Shown piece by piece: positions 1 to 12,421 of a stretch of 64,000 nucleotides of DNA. Location of the stretch: NCBI GenBank assembly GCA_031841125.1, contig CM063110.1, positions 32,689,214 to 32,753,213 of the forward strand, written 5' to 3'. Source of the stretch: Acanthococcus lagerstroemiae. Lineage: Eukaryota > Arthropoda > Insecta > Hemiptera > Eriococcidae. The translations under genes were made by a program, and so were the position numbers. The notes below the pieces were generated by a model. It was not told the DNA's origin. It saw only the letters and a program-made list of their open reading frames with translations, and searched no databases. Each line of letters starts with the position of its first letter. Within the stretch, counting starts at the first letter, position 1.

Positions 1-2754
1 TTGCCCCTCCCGAGATAACTGACACGTGTATACATGAATACAATATTTCGAAATGGTGAACTCGATATTAGTTTTCTCCTCGTTTAACCACCCCTGCTGT
101 TGCCGCAGTTGCTGTATCATTTCCCTGGTACACGATATAACAGTACATAATAACTTTGCATTTCCACCCCGTGGATTGTGATCGTTTCATCGAGAACAAC
201 GAAGTCTCTCGCGACGCACCCACCAGAGTATACACGATTGTCGGATCAGCAGCATCCCTCCTCCCCTTCGTTCTTCCACAACACCACGAGTTCGTCGACG
301 TCTGCTTCCAATAACAACCCCGCCGGTTCATTTTTTTTCACTCTTCTTTTCGTTTTTGTAAACTCATTTCTCGAAATCATATCTGGTTCACCGGTACCAT
401 TTTACGTGCACAAAAACATATGCACGTTAAAATCCGATCCGGTTGATTAATGACGTGCACATTATATGCAGCACGCAGTGCACCAGCAGCGGCGGCGGTG
501 GCTGCAGCGCGTGGGGCAACAGCAAATATCTAATCGTTTTTGATAGATTACATCTTTTTATTAACATACGCGTTATCAAATTGTAGTATACGATATCGTC
601 AACGTTTCTCTCCTTCTGGTTCTCTCTCTTATCAAATAAATAAATCATTTAAGGAGTGTTTAATGGCTACTGCACCGAGCCTCCGCCATCATAATGCAGC
701 TAATAATCTGTAGTTTAATATTCCGATCACGATAGCTGTTCAGATGCAAAATAGTTAGTACGTATAAGTTGCATTTAGTTTGTATATCTGTGTAGTCTCA
801 TTGTAGGCTCGTTATTTTTCTTCGCGTTTCGGTGTCATTGTTGTGTATGACCGCATCTGAGACACACGGCTTCCTACCTTTGGTTCAAAAAATACTTTGT
901 ACAGAGACGAAATTAATTGAGAAGCCCACGGAATAACAGCGGTGGCCGAGCGCCTTTGTCACTTATCTGCGGTTCAGTGTGAGGCAACAGTGCCGCCGTC
1001 CGGGCGAACGATAAGTCATGCACTGATGCCCATGGACCCCTTGCTACACCAACGTTGGAGACATAGCAGAGGAACTTACGACACGAAGCAATACCTCCAA
1101 GCTTCGGAAGACAAGGACGAAGTCCAAAGAATTAATGAGAAATAATCTTCTCTCGGCTCTCTATATAACGTCATCCTGGTGATACAATGGTAAGAAGCAC
1201 ATAGCCAAACAGTTGCCTCAATATGTGACTGGTGATTGCTCAAATGCAGTGCGAAACCACGGAAAGAACCGCCGAACAGACTGAAAATGAGCCCCGTCCT
1301 CTCAAAGTTGACTTACTGCTAAACACAAACGTACATCGGCTCTCTGTTTAGCTTCGTGATTCATAACGTAGATTAAAATCTCAAATATACGATTGTAAGT
1401 ATTGGTCCTCCAGTCCGAATCACATGTACTCGCCTTGAGGTTCAGCAAATGCACTGCATCGAAACATTGACTGTGTTTATGAAGTAGATACAATTTCAAA
1501 GGACGAAGTTGAGCAGGCATTTCATGCACTAATATAAATAGGAAATTCGATCCTCAGGAAGCTCCTGTGTAAACAACTACATAGATAAACAACGTATTAC
1601 CGAGCTTGTCGAAAATACTACTGAATGTTTACTCGACACTACTCAAAACTCCTCAATTCGAGTAATTTTGCCTAGTTTTTCAGCAATACGTTCGTCAAGA
1701 TCAGTAGTACTTTCCTATGCGAGTAGGGGAGAGCGATGCTTCTTGTAAAAATTTTGACCAAATAGAGTAACGGGGGAAAACTGTAGCATTTATAAAATTC
1801 GAAATTGGTTTAAATCATAGCTACAACACTCGGATAAGATGTTCGAGGGGGGAGGGATGAGAATGACCAATTTAGCATTGCACTGTCTGCACGTAATTTT
1901 GAGTGAGGGTACTTCTTAAATGACAGCTACCCCATGTACGGATCGGTTGTCTTACATGTGTGGGGGTTAGTCGTCCCAGCTTCAGAAAAAATAATTCCAA
2001 TTAAGTAAGAATATTGTACATGGCTACGTAAGCCCCTAGCATCATTGTAGTTTTGTGTCCATCCCAGGATATAATGACTGGGGTGGCATTTTCCCACTCA
2101 ACCCCAGTGAGGTAGCTAGCTGAGAAAATATAGGAAAATGTTATTTAAGTTGAGAAAATCCGATCCAAAATATTTTTGCCTGTAGGTATGACTTGATCAG
2201 TAACGAAATTTCAAACGTTAGCCGACTTCGATTGAGTAAATCATTTATCTTCTCAAAATTCTCTTAGTTTTGTTACATCGTTGGGTTCCTCGATGTTACT
2301 GAAGCACCATTCGAAGAAGAAGAAGCCATTATTTTACTGAGCAGTCTATCTGATTACCTTTTAGTTCACATAGGCCAGTCTTTATTCTATTTGAACAAAA
2401 AAGAAGGCAAATCTTTCTGTTGACGTTTTTGAAATTTAGGGTGATATTTCTCAAATTAGGGTAAGCCAGAATAAGCAGCGAAAAAACGAGAGAAATGCAG
2501 AATCCAAAATGAAAAAAGTGATTTTCGCTTTTGATTGAGCTTGGCTGGAAAGACGTACCAAAAATACGGCAACAAGGAATTTGAATTTGATTACCAACAT
2601 CTCGACACCTCAGAGTAAAATAGTGCTATATATATGTATGTATACATTTTTGTGGGAAAATGAGTTATTGGTATCATTGGAAAGGAATTTCACGCTCTAT
2701 CATGTGCAACACTGCATGTTGATGCTGGATCAACTTTACGTAAGCACGAGAGGC
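1..2754. other. Anonymous non-coding stretch
   Basis: No reading frame here is longer than about 90 codons and none resembles a known protein. A GC-rich trinucleotide patch (CAGCAGCGGCGGCGG-like) lies near 480-510. The rest is AT-rich with ordinary short homopolymers. I see no RNA gene, terminal inverted repeat or tandem array in it. It could be intergenic or intronic. Confidence 0.5.
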
Positions 2755-3109
2755 CAGGGATGTTTGTTTGCACGTAGACAATACTTGTCTACATTTTGAT
2801 GTAAAGAAATGTACACAATGTGTAGAAAGTAGACAGAAGTAGATAAATGTAAACAATTCCGAAAATGATTTTAAAAAAAGCTAATATACATGTAATCAAT
2901 CACGAATTCACAATAATAAATCCAAATTTAATTTCTTTAACTTATTGAATTCACAATCAAGAGATTGGTGGTGGCTGCAATGCCACCTACGCCCTTTGTT
3001 GACATTTGTGTACACTTTACATTTACACTATTTGTCTACATTACATTGTCTACATGTAGACAAATGTATTATTTGTCTACGCAGATTTGTCTATACACCA
3101 ACATCCCTG
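2755..3109. mobile_element. hAT-like MITE with TGTCTAC subterminal repeats
   Basis: Both ends begin with the same inverted motif: CAGGGATGTTTGTTTGCACG at the left and, read from the other strand, CAGGGATGTTGGTGTATAG at the right. Inside, the heptamer TGTCTAC or its complement GTAGACA occurs many times near both ends, an arrangement known from hAT elements, where such motifs bind the transposase. The element is about 355 bp and has no coding capacity. I do not see a clear 8-bp target duplication (CGAGAGGC on the left, AGCATGAA on the right), so the class is inferred from the termini alone. Confidence 0.6.
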
Positions 3110-3419
3110 AGCATGAAGTCCCGATTTCGTAACAGGAGTAATTCGTATATCCGAACTTCGCTAGAAGCGCTGTAATCGCTGGATGAAAAGATGAATTTAT
3201 GCTAATCGGAGGGCAACCACAGCAAAACGAAGAATATGTGTTGAGAGAGGTAATGAAAGAATCATCCGATTAAGATGCAGGAGTCGAGCGTCAACACGCG
3301 AGTTATAACCAGATGAAGAATAAAGTTCAATGCTTATTTTTCGTTATAACTCGTAGATCACCTGCAATGCATCCATTTACCATCACAGATAGATATATTA
3401 TAGTTTGAGAACCCCTGGG

Positions 3420-3535
3420 ATCTTTAAAGGGTGTGGCAGGGCAAGTCTCGAAAGCCTTAAAGAGTTTTGAAAAACCCCAGAAGAATTTTGAGGAGTCTTA
3501 AATAAGTCTATCACAGTTTTGTAAAATACTGAGGG
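3420..3535. repeat. Degenerate GAGTCTTAAA-type repeat
   Basis: Short variants of AAAGAGTTTTGA and GAGTCTTAAATAAG follow each other without strict periodicity. The same flavour of sequence recurs near 11505, 24960, 29700, 30490, 33235 and, as the opposite strand, near 34540. This looks like an old degenerate low-complexity family. Confidence 0.4.
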
Positions 3536-3544
3536 GTTCCACCC

Positions 3545-4060
3545 ACTCGCTTGTCAATATATCCAATTATCTGTCTGTCCATTCATCCCGGCATTTTATC
3601 CTGTAACATCATATCGTGCCCCAGCGTATTCGAACCTATCTCATTCCAGTCTACCCTCGCCCTGCATCACATTATGTTACATATCAACTCATTCCATCAC
3701 ATGCCGTCCAATCCATCCTATTTAGTTCTACATAATTTCATACTGTAATTCTAATCCATTCCACCATTCTCGATCCCAGCTGACTCAAGCCATCCTACCC
3801 TGTTCCATCCTATCCCATCTCATTTCCTTCCATCTAACCACATCTCACCCCATTTTATCCGATCCGATTAGACCCAACCCAACCAGACCCAATTTAATCA
3901 CATCGAATCCAAACAAAGTAGGTCCGATACCACTACATCGAATTTTACACTTGCCCATTTTCCAATCCAATCGTCACTGTCATCTTGTCCATTCCATTCG
4001 GTCGTCTATCCTCTTGTTTTTCCAGTGTTTCCCTCTCTCTTGTCTGATTTGTCCAACATG
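3545..4060. repeat. Degenerate TCCAT/CCATC low-complexity array
   Basis: About 500 bp are dominated by pentamer-like variants such as TCCAT, CCATC, CATCC, CCCAT and ACCCA on the plus strand. There are almost no G runs and no exact period. The bias between strands is strong. Open frames of 60-75 codons across it are by-products of the biased composition. Confidence 0.6.
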
Positions 4061-5849
4061 TTTTTTTTTCAGCAGAACATGTCAAGACATATATCTCACT
4101 TCATTAGTATTATTTAGATTCAATGCTGCAGAGTCGAAAGTCGATCAGCAATTACCATTTTGGAAACGCCGAGAGTCATAGTCACATTTTTAGGAATCAG
4201 AGTTATATCGTATCCACGACTACGGATCCTTGACAAATTCACCAAACGAGCCCAATTCACTCAATAGCTTCGCGACTTTCCCAAGCTACTCTGTAACTCA
4301 CAAAAGAAACAATTCTAATTTTTGTATGGTTCCCGCGCCCACTTCATAAAGAGCCAGTTCATTGCCGGAGTGAAAAATATCATTCCGCGTGAAATTGAGA
4401 TAAAACTCTTCCAGAGTGCTATTGAAATTCCTATTTACTATTTTCAATCATTCGTTCATCGGTATTCCGCATAAACGCTAATCCTTTTGAAAGGCAGGCT
4501 AGATGGGCAAAATTCAAATGGAAATTTGATGTTTCAAAGAGTAAAATGCCAAGTTCGCATTACGAGCGAGCAAGTATATATTTTTGGAACGAGCACAGAG
4601 TCTTTTATGTTACCGGTATATACGGAAAAAGGTGGAACTGCGTGGTCTAAACGATCATCAGAAAAGAAAAAAGTATGCAAAATATACCTTTAGTTCGATG
4701 GATATCGGACGGTTAAATTGGGATATCGAAATAATGCAACAAGAAAACGAGTTTGTACAGACGAAGGCAGAAAATACGCTATACGCTGTATCGAGAGAAG
4801 AAAAGGCGAACATAAAAAAAGGAGAAACGGTTTTCCAGCGACGCATTTGAGTACGTAAAATGTGCAATAAAAATGAAAGAGTGTACGGGCGAGGAGAAAA
4901 AGCAACTTCTGTTTGTGAAAACGATGAAGTCAATTGTATGTAGGAGAGCTTTTACACCGTAAAGGACGCGTTCGGACGGTTCAAATGAAACGATAGCACG
5001 CCGTGTCATTTGGATGGCTTCCTGTTTTTTTGTGACTGAAAGATACCTACGCTTTTTTGAGGGGGAAAAAAAACATTTACGTGGAATTCTTTCGATTAGA
5101 GAGCACGCCGATTTGTTTGCTTTAGCAGACGAGAAATTAAATTTTTCCAGATAACGATTAAGAAAAAGCTGAAAAATGTAGGTAAATAGAATACTGCACC
5201 GACACCAGAGCGAAACGCCGAATATCGTCGGCTTTCTTTCATCTTCAAGGTGTAGGCACTGAAAATGAACGAGAGAGAAGTAGAAAGTAAACACAGTGCG
5301 GAAAGAATCGCTATAGTTATACATCTAACTCATCGTGCATTAAAAAAGCGAAAATCCGGTTTGATAGGAATCAAAAAAGTGGGCATAGCTGGACAAAGAA
5401 ATTTAATTAAAATTTAATTTTTGAAACAGCAACGTTGAAGCGTTGACTGCTCTTTTCTGGCTGCATTTAGAACGGCCGAGTTGCAAAGCCGGCAGGGCGA
5501 GCTTTTCGTGCCTTAGTTACAAGCAAACGATCCAGAATGTGGATGGACTAACAATTTAGTCGAACCAAAAAAGTAAGTGCCAGAAATAATATTGGAATAG
5601 TCACTCATTTACTCCTGTGCACTCAATCGTCAGTCACCAAGTTTGGCTGAGAGATCCCAATCCAATGTCAAGAACGCGGACTTCGCAATCTTCCTGTGCA
5701 CAATACAAGAGCTATACATATACGTCGAATTTTGATCAGAAATTTTAGCTGAATATTTAACGCGATCTCTTAGAGGAACGGAGTCTGGACAATGTACAAC
5801 TTCATTTTGTTGTAGTTGTTATGACACCAATTTAAAAAAAAAACCACAC
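4061..5849. other. Anonymous stretch with one long but unconvincing ORF
   Basis: The longest open frame is on the minus strand at 4779-5324 (181 codons). Its product is rich in Phe, Ser and Lys, has no motif I recognise, and sits in A/T-rich purine-biased DNA where stop codons are rare on that strand by composition. I do not call it a gene. No RNA gene or clear repeat is visible in the rest. Confidence 0.45.
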
Positions 5850-6559
5850 TTGATGAAACAGAGCAAGAGAAAAAAGTGGATGTCAGGAGCAAACGAGCGC
5901 AATCATTGGTGGGGAAAACGGCAGTCTATGCAATGGAAACATTCCAACAGCCCTGGAACTGTGAAATTTAAACAGACCTTATCGGGGAAAAAAGTCATGG
6001 CTTGTGTTTTTTGGGATCGTCGAGGCATTTTGCTGGTGGATTACATACCCTATGGCCAGACAGTAAATTCAGAAGTGTACTGCAATCAGTTAAAAAAATT
6101 ACGACGAGCTATTCAGAATCGTAGACGCGGTTTACTGTCACGAGGAGTAGTGTTTTTGCAAGACAACGCGAGGCCGCACACTTCACGCGTAACGACAACG
6201 CTACTGGAGAAGTTTAAATGGGAAGTTTTGCCCCACCCACCCTACTCACCTGACCTCGCACCTTCAGATTACCACCTCTTCCCTTCTCTGAAGGCCTACT
6301 TGGGTGGTAGACGTTTTTTGACCAACGAGGCACTCAAGGAAGACGTTTCAAGCTGGTTCAATAACTTGGCGGTGACGTTCTATGAGGAGGATATCCTCAA
6401 GCTGATCCATAGGTGGGATAAGTGCCTCAACTGTGGAGGTGACTATGTCGAAAAGTAGAGTAAGGATGTGCCTTTCAGAGTTTTTGCAAATAAACTTTTT
6501 ATGGTTTCTAGTTTTTGAGTTATTGCATTTGTATCCTTACATTTTGAACGACCCTCGTA
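5850..6559 (+). pseudogene. Truncated mariner transposase (D34D) with 3' TIR
   Basis: The frame 5850-6458 encodes 202 residues matching the C-terminal part of a mariner transposase, the DDD-family enzyme that cuts and rejoins mariner ends at TA targets. Visible landmarks are KRQSMQW near residue 25, QDNARPH with the second catalytic Asp at about residue 105, and SPDLAPSDYHLF with the third Asp at about 140. These two Asp are 34 residues apart, as in mariner proper. Full-length mariner proteins are about 345 residues. Here the DNA-binding half and the segment with the first catalytic Asp (normally just before KRQSMQW) are gone, so it cannot be active. Downstream the terminal repeat survives, ending ACGACCCTCGTA at 6559. 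No matching TACGAGGG end is found upstream, so the 5' part is deleted. The first ~20 codons of the frame are probably not mariner sequence. Confidence 0.9.
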
Positions 6560-7975
6560 TCTACGAGAAAGTTTCCAAAAATTGACTTTTTTCTAGCTAC
6601 GCCACTGACAATACAGACGCGGTATGGGTCATTCTACAAAAATAGGACATTCTGACTTTTTTTTCTTGGTTTTTGTAGCTATCATTTATTTATTAATTAA
6701 TTTTGTTGTTGTTTTTTTAAACACATCTCATGGACACCTACTAACAATAATTTAACCAAATTTGGACAAGGCTAAAAGACTGAGGGGCCGCTCACTAAAG
6801 CGCTGAATATAGACCAGGTCAAGGAGACCTCCGACCAGCCATCAGAACCCGTATTACGCAGAGCGGAGGACCGGATGGAGTAGAGACTGATGGTGGAAGA
6901 GATCGGTTTGTGGATCCCCGAGGCTTCAGCCATGAAGCATAAGAACCGATGATGACGATTGTCAAGTTGAAAAGGTAAAATTTTAAATCTTGACACATCT
7001 TTTGTTTTAGTTTTTAAATAAAAATTTCGTTCGAAACGTCGTAGATCCCCCTTTGTTTCACCCATAAGATTCTCACATGTTTTCACTCCTCCCCCCTCCG
7101 GAAAATTTTGCTGATGCTGTCAACTGCAAGGTTACTATAAGCAAGCAAGAACATTTGAGATCTTGAATAACGAGCCGTGACTGCTTCGTAGTTTCATATC
7201 ACAACTTCGTGTAGTCCGGAAACTCTCTTGCTTTGACAGTATCTTCATTCCAGCATTCCAGCAGGGTGGTAAACAAAAACAGGTACAACATTTCAAATCC
7301 GAAAACTGAGGTAAAACTAGAGTTCCATTTATAGCGTCTAAATTGCCTGAACTAACACAACGAAAGACGGCACAACAGCATCCAAAAGGCTTTTGTTGTT
7401 GCGTGTTGCAGCAACATAGAAAAAACCTTATTTTCGGGGTAAAAAAGTTTCCAACAAATTTTTAATCTCGATAACAGGCTTTCTATTTCTTGTAGCAATT
7501 AATTACCCAACTGTAATGGGGAAAATTATAATACTGTAACTGCGTTTCGCGAAGATTAATGAACACCCGGCAAACTTTTATGAGACCTGAGCGGTAGTGT
7601 ACTTTCTTCGAAAGTGTTAGGATGCGATGAGTGAACTTCTTATGGACACCTACTTAGCCTCAACGGTTTCTGGGTTTCAAAGATAACCAAGTTCAACTGC
7701 CGATTGCTGATTCATTCTACTAGTCCAGTAGATGAGCTTTTATAGGAAAATATCGCTATCACAGATGCTTTCGGGTTACTGTGGTACTGGTACTGCGGAT
7801 CATATAACCCCACGAATGGTGAATGTGCCGCATGAAAGCATCCCTTACGATCAGTATGCTGAGAGCTCACTAAAGCTAATTAGTCAAACCGGATCTCTGA
7901 ATCTAAAGACCCGGCAAAGTGGACCTCGAAAATGTTTGCAGTTGGCAAATAAGGTCATGGAGAGAAGGAGAGGGT
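6560..7975. other. Anonymous stretch with a possible orphan transposon end
   Basis: At 6596-6614 the sequence CTAGCTACGCCACTG reads as the right end of a hAT-like MITE whose left partner (CAGTGGCGTAGC-type) I cannot find upstream. The mariner remnant may have inserted into that element. Small frames at 6772-7086 (minus) and 7732-7977 (plus) have no recognisable motif. Confidence 0.35.
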
Positions 7976-8407
7976 AATGTGAAGAGATTAAGGCCCAGAT
8001 GGTGGAGCTTGGTTGTCGTGATTGATGATTGTAGAGGTGAGGAGGAAGTCCAAGGGAGAGGGCCTACCCGGATGTGCAGAAGGAAAGGTTCACAGGGGGG
8101 ATACTGCGGAGGTAAAAAACCATGGGGTGGGCATTGAAGCCTCTGGTAGGAGATTATGACCGTTGTGGGGGAGGAGTTTGTGACTGAGGAGGGCTGCGAC
8201 TGTTGAAGTGTGACCGTGGAGGTAAAGAGCGACCGTGGTGAATGAGGGGGTCCTGGTGAAAGAGGAGGCTCGTGATGAAGAAAGGATGGAAGGGGGTTCA
8301 TGGTGGAAGACTGAGGACCGCTGATAGAGGGGGAGCAAAAGAAGCGCAAAGCAAACTTCAACTCAGGAACAAAAGTTTTAGACCAAACACCGAGGACTGT
8401 GATGGTC
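7976..8407. repeat. G-rich degenerate repeat region, possibly Helitron interior
   Basis: The plus strand is strongly purine-rich, with recurring variants of GTGACCGTGGAGGTAAAG and GAGGAGG. This gives stop-free frames on both strands, including one of 208 codons on the minus strand, rich in Pro, Ser and Thr. The products look like translated low-complexity DNA and not like proteins. The block runs directly into the Helitron-like 3' end, so it may be the interior of that element. Confidence 0.4.
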
Positions 8408-8487
8408 GAACAAGGCGCGAAGCGCCGAGCAAGCCCGGCACAAGCGAAGCGAGTGACGGCGGGGGGTTGGGCTGCGAAGCCCCCTAG
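8408..8487 (+). mobile_element. Helitron-like 3' terminus
   Basis: The segment contains a GC hairpin GGCGCGAAGCGCC (8414-8426), then a second hairpin GGGCTGCGAAGCCC (8469-8482) followed within two bases by CTAG (8484-8487) and a host T. Helitrons, rolling-circle transposons, typically end with a short GC hairpin just before CTRR and insert between A and T. The GCGAAGC-rich style is common at animal Helitron 3' ends. No RepHel coding sequence is visible and I could not fix the 5' TC end, so this is either a non-autonomous copy or a terminal fragment. Confidence 0.6.
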
Positions 8488-11400
8488 TTTTTCTAACTTG
8501 TTAACAGAAATGTCCACGCCTCCCGACATAAAGCCAGTCCGTATGATTTACTTTTTTCACTCAGAATGAGATCAGAACTTCGAGAAAAAGAATAGTCCGA
8601 AACAAAGTTACAAATTACAAAGCCACAATGCTTACAACAGATATATCCCCTTCCACCTTCCACGAGTGCAACGGCTGTTTTTTAGTGTTTTCTCGCATTT
8701 TGATACAAATATTTTGCAAAAAAAAAAAAAAAGTGGGCTTTATTAACAATGGCTATTTCTAATAAGGCCCTATTTTGGAACGCTTCCCCTCAGCCCTCCT
8801 TGGGTAAAAATAAAACTAAAATAGTTATTTTCTAAAAGAAATTTCGACGTTTCATCCCCTCAGAAAGGTTTTTCAAAATATCAATTCTGTGGCGAGGTAT
8901 TCACCAAAAACACTTTAGCGGGCCTTATAATTGGGTATCAGTACCTTAGTTCGCAAAATTATTCGAATCTCGCTCCGGAGAAGTATCTTCAGAACGCCTT
9001 CGACGTTTCTAATCCAGCACTTGAAAACGGCAACGCAAAATGAAATGTGGGTTATGAATACGAAACTAATAATTTCCGTTTCAGGAGCCGATGAAAAAAG
9101 GAATACAGATGCTTCGAAATCGACGATGAAATATCGAGGATAGAATACCAAACACCCAATGTGGCAGCAAAGCCACCATGACTAATTACTCGTCAACCAG
9201 ACGAATCATCGATATTTATTATTCGAAATTAGTCGGGCCGTAATCAGGCCTTATTGAGAAACAGGCTGACCATTAAACTACCGAGTAGGCTATTATTTAC
9301 ATCAGCGCCTCTGCCGAGTATCGTAATCGCCGGCTTTGGGCCACTTCTGCGAATAGCCTTTTCCAGATTCCTTTGATCGAATGCAGTTAATAATAAGAAC
9401 AAAAAATAAAAAATAAATAAAAAAACATCTAATATTGGCGACAACATCCGCGTTCGTGTTTCTTTTTCCTCTTAATAAAAATTCATTATACGTTTCTGGC
9501 GACGACGATGAGAAGAAAAATGAAATGTACTCGAATCGCGCGGGACGAACTTGACAGACTTTTACAAATTCCGAACGACACCCTTTTCGAAACGGAAAGC
9601 AGTTATGAACAGTTTTTCTCTTCTCTATCTTCGACTGCGCCAGCGTGGAAAAATTTCTACCTCAGCCCAAAAGCGATGTAGCTGTACACGTTTTTCACGC
9701 GCCCGGTTTTTTCGGGTAATATAGCGAGGAGAGAAGCCGGAAACGTATAAAACTCCATTAGGTTTCCAAATGTATATATCGTAACTTAAAGGGAAAAGGT
9801 AGTTTGCCGCTCGTCCAGCATAGGAGGTAAAAATGATTCGAACAAAGCATTCCGCAACAATAATGAACTACTTCGCTCCTCTAATGGGCCTTGGTCGTCC
9901 TCGTCGTCAGCCCTGCGTCCCTCCCCCTTCTGATTACTGGAAACGGGTATTCCTCGAGGATGTCCAACAGGCCGCCTTTCTTTTCACCGTTTTTCGGCGG
10001 TGCTTCTTTTTTTCCTCGTCACAACCCGCTTGATTTTTATTATATCGAACGGGTGGTAAATAGAACCCCAAGGCAGGACAGTGAGAATTTTATCACGTGC
10101 TTGTGCTTACCGTGTGTTACGAAATTTCCGTAAGCGGTCTTCTTCGATCGTTAACGTAGTGCTTTTTCGTTTCACATTCGCTCGAGCTTCGAGCTTTGGT
10201 ACGTAAACTGAATGTATGCGATGGCTTCGTCGACAAGCATTCCGTTTGTCAGAGTTACAACTCTAGGAAGCCCCCGGCCATTTTCAGTGAAATATTCAAA
10301 CTCCGACGAAATGCGGCGTCCACTCGATATAGGTATTTAATAGTCTGGTTGGAGTACCACGGAGGAAGATGAAGTGCGGCTTAATGCAACACGGGACAAA
10401 ATGCAAAATCAAAGTTCTACATCATCTGGCATAACAGCAATGACAGTTATGGTTAACTTGGTAGGTTGATAATATCAAATTAGAACTCGCCACTTGTGTT
10501 TTTTCCCGAAATCCATCTTTTAATCGTAGACTACTATGTGACTTTTGCCACTGCACACAATTTTTTTTCTCGAAAATTGAACGGCATTGGTATTTTTGAA
10601 TATCAGGTTCGAGCCTGAATTCCGCCGTATCAAACTATAGAACGTATTTTTGCCTACAAACTGATCTAAAGAACTTTCGAATTGGATTGACAGTTTGTCA
10701 GGCAGAGTACTTTTCTCCCAAAATATAAAAAGTAACTAATGTAAGGAGAATAATTTTAAACTTTCTTATAATACGTTTAAGTGTACTTACGTTAAATAAG
10801 ATACATTTTCGCAGAAAAAGTGAATTATTTAAAAAAAAAAACTCAAATTTTAGGTCTCATTTTTGAAGAAAAAGAAAATCGCATTTTATACAATTCCTTC
10901 CAAATTTATTGGCATGATTATCTAGAATACGTAAAATATAACAAATTCATGAGTTTAAATCGAAATAAGTTACATTTGTAAGCTATCCCATGAATTTTGA
11001 CGGTGTTTGCAATACGCTACATCCTCTTGCAAAGTGCTCTATAGGTGAGACATTTTGTCAAAAAGTTGAATTTTCTCTAAAATTGCAAATATTAGGTTCC
11101 TCATTGCCCTCGAGTCTTTAAATTATTTCAAAGAGTAGAGGAAGAACCTTGGTTCTATTTTAGACCTCTGCTACAAAAACGGAATGATTCACTTATGAGC
11201 AGGAGAGAAAGAGCAAACAATTTGTAATTTGTTCCACTTTACCTTCTTAACTGCCATCAGAGATTTCGCGGATTCACGGTATAGGGGAAAAGAACGTCTG
11301 GCCACTTTGTGTGTGTGTGTAGTAAATGTAGTAGCAGACCAGCACTATTAAATTAAGAAATGGCAAAAATAGAAAAAAATTTCTCGTAAAGCTGAATTTC

Positions 11401-11504
11401 GCACAGAGGGTTAGACGATAGTACTGATTAACGCATTAAAAATACCTAAGAATTCGAGCTACCACAAAATCCCCTCAAAATCAGTTGTTTTCCATGAATC
11501 TCGA
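8488..11504. other. Anonymous stretch with a CpG-containing unique block
   Basis: No gene is recognisable. About 9480-10380 contains more CpG than the surroundings and few repeats, and may be host single-copy DNA. A 15-A run lies at 8718-8732 and a short TG run at 11308-11319. Open frames near 8915-9151 and 9833-10133 show no known motif. Confidence 0.4.
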
Positions 11505-11690
11505 AAAATACTTATTGAGTCTTACCAGAATCCTAAAATGTTCTAGAAAGATCTGATCAGTCTCAACGAATTATTTATCATGCAGGCTGAATGAGTTTTA
11601 GTAAAGTATTTACAAGTCTCAGTAGAATGTGACTGAGTCTTAGATGAGTTCAAAATGAGTCACAAGGAGTATCAAGTTCATCATGTCCTC
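11505..11690 (+). repeat. Degenerate GAGTCT/AATGAGT repeat
   Basis: Irregularly spaced variants of TATTGAGTCTTACCAG, GAATGAGTTTTAG and GACTGAGTCTTAGATGAG repeat over about 180 bp. It is the same family as the longer arrays at 29700-30035 and 30484-30670. It is non-coding. Confidence 0.5.
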
Positions 11691-12421
11691 ACAGCTCCCT
11701 GATTTCAACAATGGGTTTTCATTTCTTGTTATGTATTGGATTAGCCCCGTAGAGAGAAAAAGAGGGCCTGGGGGAATTTCCACGGGCCCTCCTCTCCTTC
11801 CAGCTCAATTTGTTCGTTTGTTAGATGGGAAAAATTTATAAGCTACAGGATAAAAGGTTTCTTTCATGGTGTAAGGAGTGATTGCTGATTTACACTATGC
11901 TTGAAATTTGGCCTTTTAAAAATATCGAGCCCCCTTGACAGTCTGGGGCCGGAGTATTTCCTCTCCCCTCCTCTCGACAGGAATCTTTTTCAAATGCGAC
12001 AATCTCTGTTACTGAAAAAATTGCGATTTGATTACAAAATCCGTTCAAAACACGTTTCTTCAATATAATCCTAAAATAACGTATTATTTCAAAACGACCG
12101 AAATCTCATTCAAAACAGAATTACTTAAGAGTACAAGAGTACAGTCACTTATTATGCGTTGCTACGTGTTTTGCTATTCTCCGAAACTTCACTTTTTTTT
12201 TTAAATTCGTCGTTTCTGAAACAGCCCTAAATTTTCACAACCCTTCCATATAATTTTCTGATTGTCAACTCATTCTCCTTAATATTTAACACCGCCAAGA
12301 ACCAGATACTAAAGATTTCGGAGGCAACCCCTTAACCAGCCATCTGCGGTAGGAGTGCTGACTGTTTACCAAAGGAGGGGCTTAAGGATATATATGGTAT
12401 ATATTGTGAAGTTCTACAAGG
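11691..12421. other. Anonymous AT-rich stretch
   Basis: I see no gene, RNA gene or clear repeat here. There are short runs of C/T-rich sequence (CCTCCTCTCC-like) near 11790 and 11965, of the kind found inside several MITEs of this window. Confidence 0.4.

Noticed and set aside
4779..5324. 181-codon minus-strand open frame
   Set aside because: Phe/Ser/Lys-rich product with no motif, in DNA whose composition lowers stop frequency on that strand; no supporting homology seen.
7903..8529. 208-codon minus-strand open frame
   Set aside because: Product is a translation of the purine-rich repeat and the Helitron-like end; Pro/Ser/Thr low complexity.
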